Source: Candidatus Uhrbacteria bacterium (GTDB taxonomy: Bacteria > Patescibacteriota > Patescibacteriia > UBA9934 > UBA9568). Taken from it: a DNA stretch of 6,237 nucleotides. Under the pieces are notes generated by a model. The model was not told the DNA's origin and searched no databases. It saw only the letters and a program-made list of their open reading frames with translations. The stretch's first letter is position 1. Each line of letters opens with the position of its first letter. Positions 1 through 3,900 of the stretch are shown piece by piece. The position numbers and the translations under genes were made by a program. Location of the stretch: NCBI GenBank assembly GCA_003497135.1, contig DNKR01000043.1:9029-15265 (forward strand). Direction: 5' to 3'.

Positions 1-82
1 GCTTTTAGGTTTTAGCTTTTAGCTTAGGAGGTCTGAATATTGGTACTTTTCCCTTCTAAGCTAACACCTAACAGCTAAAACC
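1..82. repeat. Imperfect long inverted repeat with heptamer-like units, possible operon terminator
   Basis: Positions 1-27 match the reverse complement of 56-82 at 22 of 27 positions. The stem can extend inward by 28-31 with 52-55 (one G-T wobble on the + strand), leaving a loop of about 20 nt. Both arms consist of roughly 7-nt units of the type GYTTTTAG/GTTAG ending in the shared AGCTTAG. The element begins 12 nt after the stop codon of the 292-residue gene, so it could end that transcript. No U-run can be judged because the window ends here. The internal unit structure is unlike an ordinary terminator and suggests a dispersed intergenic repeat. Positions 83-94 show nothing. Confidence 0.7.
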
Positions 83-94
83 TTTCTACTCTCT

Positions 95-973
95 TCACAA
101 CTTCTCAGCGCCGCTCGGATTATATCCGTTTGCGACTTCATCACCGTCTTTGAAACCATCACCGTCTGTGTCAGGATTCTTTGGATCGGTTTTGAACCTG
201 TCCACTTCAACGCCGTCGCGCAGGCCATCACTGTCAAAATCAGGGTTATCGTCAGACAGTCCGTAATGCTCTTCACGGACAGAGGAAAGGCCGTCCTTAT
301 CTTTGTCCGTATCCACAACATCATAGCATGTTGAACGAATATCTTCGAGAGTGATTTGTTCACAAACCGACTCGTCGCTTGCTTTTCGCGCTTGAAGCAA
401 AATAGCATACGCATCGCACCGCTCTTGCGAAACATCCGTACCAGCGCAAGCGCCAGATTCCAAAATCGGCTGTTCAATTGATGCCTGGCAATTTATACGC
501 ACAAACTCGTCTTTAATTTCTTTGCACGCGCCAATATCGCCGGAAACGGTTGCTTTTGCAAATATCACGCTGTCACTGCATTGTTCTGCAGACTCTGAAT
601 CTGAAAACATTGCGCACACGCGCAAGTCCTGCTCTTGTTTTGCAACAGCCCACAAACAAGAATCCTTTTGACCGCCCTGTTCAAACGCATCGCAAACCGA
701 GACATCGGTATTGGCCGCTATTTGCGACACTGCTCTTGTCAAACACGCTTCCGGGTTTGATTCTTGCGCGCATCGCGCTGTTTCGGTTTGAATTTGATTT
801 TGCGCAAGCATTCTAAGATTTTCTTGGGTTTGTTTTTTGTCAGAAGATTTTTGAACCATTACAATAGCCGCGACCACGATAATAACCGCAACAAGAACAG
901 CGCTGCCGAGCATTATTGCCTGCTTGCGATTAAACGATTTTTCGATTGGCATTTGCGGTTGTATTCCGTTCAT
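95..973 (-). CDS. Membrane-anchored protein with Cys-pair repeats and C-terminal TSP3/EF-hand calcium loops
   Basis: 292 residues, ATG at 973-971 and TGA at 97-95. The chosen ATG lies 9 nt after the upstream stop. The next Met (residue 8) is possible, but Met21 would cut into the membrane helix. Residues 1-18 are short and contain Lys/Arg, residues 19-41 form one hydrophobic helix rich in Val/Ile/Ala, and the rest should be outside the membrane. Residues 68-216 carry exactly 12 cysteines as six pairs. Residues 223-279 hold three perfect DxDxDG(6)xxxxE loops of the bacterial TSP3 type, followed by NGYNPSG near the end. The protein is probably a type II (N-in) anchored surface protein whose tail binds calcium. 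Translation coupling with the giant Cys-rich gene suggests a shared role in an extracellular complex. No enzyme motif is seen. It is a hypothetical protein of a kind common in Patescibacteria (family memory, not tested). Confidence 0.95.
   Translation of the reverse strand: MNGIQPQMPIEKSFNRKQAIMLGSAVLVAVIIVVAAIVMVQKSSDKKQTQENLRMLAQNQIQTETARCAQESNPEACLTRAVSQIAANTDVSVCDAFEQGGQKDSCLWAVAKQEQDLRVCAMFSDSESAEQCSDSVIFAKATVSGDIGACKEIKDEFVRINCQASIEQPILESGACAGTDVSQERCDAYAILLQARKASDESVCEQITLEDIRSTCYDVVDTDKDKDGLSSVREEHYGLSDDNPDFDSDGLRDGVEVDRFKTDPKNPDTDGDGFKDGDEVANGYNPSGAEKL
137..307 (-). repeat. Three EF-hand-like calcium loops (bacterial TSP3 type)
   Basis: Residues 223-279 contain three 12-residue loops with Asp at positions 1, 3 and 5, Gly at 6 and Glu at 12: D223/D225/D227/E234, D245/D247/D249/E256 and D268/D270/D272/E279. 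They are spaced 22-23 residues apart with DP/NPD connectors, as in bacterial thrombospondin type 3 repeats. Calcium binding follows from the family; it is not shown by sequence alone. Confidence 0.9.
326..772 (-). repeat. Six-fold Cys-pair repeat region of the 292-residue protein
   Basis: Cysteines pair as 68/77, 94/106, 120/132, 150/162, 176/186 and 204/216. Spacing within pairs is 9-12 residues (12 in four of six). The pairs start every 26-30 residues. The units follow a loose D...C..i......C....A pattern, for example RVCAMFSDSESAEQC, GACKEIKDEFVRINC and SVCEQITLEDIRSTC. The predicted form is a stack of disulfide-stapled helical hairpins. It has no other motifs. Confidence 0.75.
851..919 (-). 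other. Single transmembrane helix of the 292-residue protein
   Basis: Residues 19-41, an uninterrupted Val/Ile/Ala/Met-rich segment with Arg16/Lys17 before it and Lys42, Lys46 and Lys47 after it. No signal peptidase or lipobox motif is evident, so it probably stays as an anchor with the C-terminal 250 residues outside. Confidence 0.85.
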
Positions 974-982
974 ATTTTCTTT
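974..982 (-). promoter_or_regulatory. Intercistronic gap with weak purine-rich ribosome binding region
   Basis: Only nine bases (AAAGAAAAT, read on the minus strand) separate the TAA of the giant gene from the ATG of the second gene. There is an A-rich purine stretch but no GGAGG-like Shine-Dalgarno core. Together with the tight spacing, this points to co-transcription and translation by re-initiation or coupling. No promoter was recognised between the genes. Confidence 0.6.
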
Positions 983-3900
983 TTATCTTGGACAATGTTC
1001 AAACCTTATGTTTGATATCTTAAGCGCTCCGCTGCCGGAAAACGAAACTTGGAACGGCAGTTCAAACGATGTGTTTTCGCACGCGAAATCCAGCGGGAAC
1101 GGAAGCTGGACATCTGTGCCGCTGCGAATAGCGCCAATAACAAACTGGTTTGTGCCTGTGATGATTTTCATAAACGCACCTGTAAGCGCACCTGTTATCT
1201 GTTCAGACATTGTCTGCATTTCATCAGCGGACGATGCCGAATACGCAAACTCTTCACCTTCTGCTGTTGGTTCGCAGTCAACTTCGCCGTCAGAAATATC
1301 ATATACCGAATGCGAATCGCATACATCGCTTGACCAATGGGCCATTGCATCTATGTAATCCGTAAAAGAAGTGATTGCTGCTGTGTAAATTTTTATTTCG
1401 CTATTCTTCAATTGCGTAGCAACATTGTCAATTTGCAAAGATGTCTGATTGACTTCGCCATCGCTAAATACAACCAATACCTTTTTGTCTAATGTTGACT
1501 GCTCAAATATATCTGCTATGGTTTCCAGTGCATATTGCATATTAGCGCCTCCAGAAGCAGAGTATGTATCAATTGAATTCAATAACTGCTGTTCGTTGTC
1601 GCTGTATATCGGTGGTGTCATACTCACGCCGTCCTTAACATTAACAAGCATTATTCGCAGGCGGCCAGGTTCATAATTATCAAACATTTTCATTATTGTA
1701 TTCTTAAGTTGGATTTTTAATAGATCAATCTTTTTCTGCTCGCTTTCTCCAACGCATTGAGGGGGATGTACAGCTGTGGGTTGTGACAGTTCAACTTGCG
1801 ATGGCGCCTCATATACACAAACGGAATCATTCCAGCATTTGTCACCATTATTCACCCCTGAAAATGCACACTCGCCCCTTGTAAACTGAGTTTCGCCAAT
1901 ACACTGCGGTGGAATTGAGGTTGACATTGTTTGTGTTGCCGGCGCCTCATATACACAAACGGAATCAATCCAGCACTGATTGTCATTGTTCGCTCCAGAA
2001 AATATGCATACTCCCATTGTATATTGGGTCTCACCAGAACACTGCGGCGGAGGCAGCGCCGTCTGCGGTGTTTGTTGTGATGCAGCCAAACACACAGCGT
2101 CATTTTCACATTCCGCGCCATTACCAACCCCTGAATTGATGCACTCGCCTTTCAAGAATATTAAATGTTCTTCACCAACGCATTCCGGCTGTGGCGGAAG
2201 AGCCGCTTGTGCTTCCAGTGGTGCCTGGCAATCAGCATCAGAATGGCACGCTTCGTCGTTATTGCTTGATAATATGCAAACACCCGGTTCAATTGAATTG
2301 CCCATTGACGCAGACAGTTCAACAGCAAAAACAACATCAACAGCAGGTCTTTGTTCTGTAAAAGATATGTCAGCTGTCATTCCGGTTCCAAGCCTGCATA
2401 CTGGAAATGAAAGAGACGCGCCGTCCGGAGTATTGCCTTGCGAGTTATTAAAATTATAAAGCGAAACAGAATCTTGAAGCGATGAACCAGCAGTTTCTGA
2501 GCGGACCAAAACTGTGCCTGTCTCGTAGCTAAACGGACAGCTAGAAACACAAGATGAACTGCAAACAGGCGGCTCGCATGTTCCACCTTGGCATTGAGAT
2601 GCGTCTGAACATTCTTGGCCGTTATTTGCGCCGCCATTACACGCACCAACGGTCATTGCCACTGATGTTCCATCGCAAAATTCAGAGCCGTTGATTATGC
2701 CGTCCCCGCAGAACGGGCCGGATTTTGTCTGGTACTGGCAGGTATTGGTGCAGAAGTTGCACAGTCCGCCATAAGGAGCAGTGCATGGGGTGCCGTTGCC
2801 GGAACCGAAATCACAGCTTTCAGCGCCAATGAACAGCTTGCTGTCTCCGCAAACATTCGGTTCGCACGAGTTTGTGCACGCGTCATTGTCAGATGCGTTG
2901 CCGTCATCGCATTTTTCGTTTCCGTTTTTAATACCGTCCCCGCAGAACGCATCAGCAGTGCAAGAAATAAACGACCATCTCTGTTGGTTCCACTTGCATG
3001 CGTTTGCAGGATCAGAAACATCTTGGTTGCAAGTTCGCAAGCGCGATGTTGGGTACAGATTAACAGAACACTTGCCTTCAAAATTCGGATAGGAATCACA
3101 CGCTGCATCACCAAAGCAAATTGTTCCAATTTTTTCCGGCGCACCCGAAACGCAAACACGGGCTGGCTCACACGCTACGCCGGTTGAAGTAGCTCCTCCG
3201 CACGATCCTTCGTTTGGACAATCAGTGTCAGTTTCGCATGGTTCGCCATCACTGTCTCCGCCAGAGCACAAAGCCCCTGCGTATTTTTCTGATGTAAAAT
3301 CGCACTGCTCCCCGCCGTTTATTATCGCGTCTCCGCAATGTGCGCCGGGCAATTTGCAATCCCACGAACAGCTTAGTTGCGGATTTGCATTATACTGACC
3401 GTTATCAATGCCGCCGTCATCAATGCCGTAATCGCACTGCTCGCCCCCGGAAAGCGTTCCGTCTCCGCAATAGAATGGCCCTATGCCATCGCACGAGAGC
3501 GAGCAATGGCCGTATGTGCCGTTTAGTTCTGCGTCATCGCAGGCCTCGCCTGTTTCTTTGACTCCGTTCCCGCAACGCTCGGGCACGCAAACTGCGCCCG
3601 ACTCTGACTCTAGTTCATAGCGGCATATTTTAGCGTCTTTAACACAACTGACGGTCTTATTACCAACTTTTAAGCACGAACCATTAATGCCGCAAATCGA
3701 ATTATCCGAGCATATCAAACCATTCTTGGTCGGATCAGTAGGATTGGCACAAATGTTTGGCTCGCATGGCGCGGTTTGGGTCATGCCAATTTCGCATGCT
3801 TCATCTTCGCCCTGAATGCCGTCGCCACAAACATCGGAATCGCCTTCAGTCGCGTCAGAACAAAGCGGCGCGGTCAGAAAACCAGTGGCCCGGAGCCACG

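Noticed and set aside
26..31. AGGAGG Shine-Dalgarno-like sequence on the + strand
   Set aside because: No ATG, GTG or TTG with a usable reading frame follows at the right distance. An ATT-started frame ends after six codons. The motif is part of the inverted repeat arm.
95..97. Recoded TGA (glycine) as in Gracilibacteria/Absconditabacteria
   Set aside because: TGA falls exactly where the TSP3 tail normally ends, and neither gene contains an in-frame TGA. The standard code is sufficient.
550..1358. Overlapping + strand open frames (550-816, 764-1015, 924-1358)
   Set aside because: They lie opposite the two well-supported minus-strand genes, show no domain pattern, and encode compositions expected from antisense frames.
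1852..2139. Frames on both strands across the VWA-insert repeats
   Set aside because: The repetitive DNA keeps alternative frames open. No start signal or conserved domain was seen, and the main frame explains the repeats.
2377..3171. Minus-strand open frames in another phase (2377-2649 and 2695-3171)
   Set aside because: They are shadows of the Cys-rich repeat region of the giant gene. The main frame carries the recognisable CGDG motifs without interruption.
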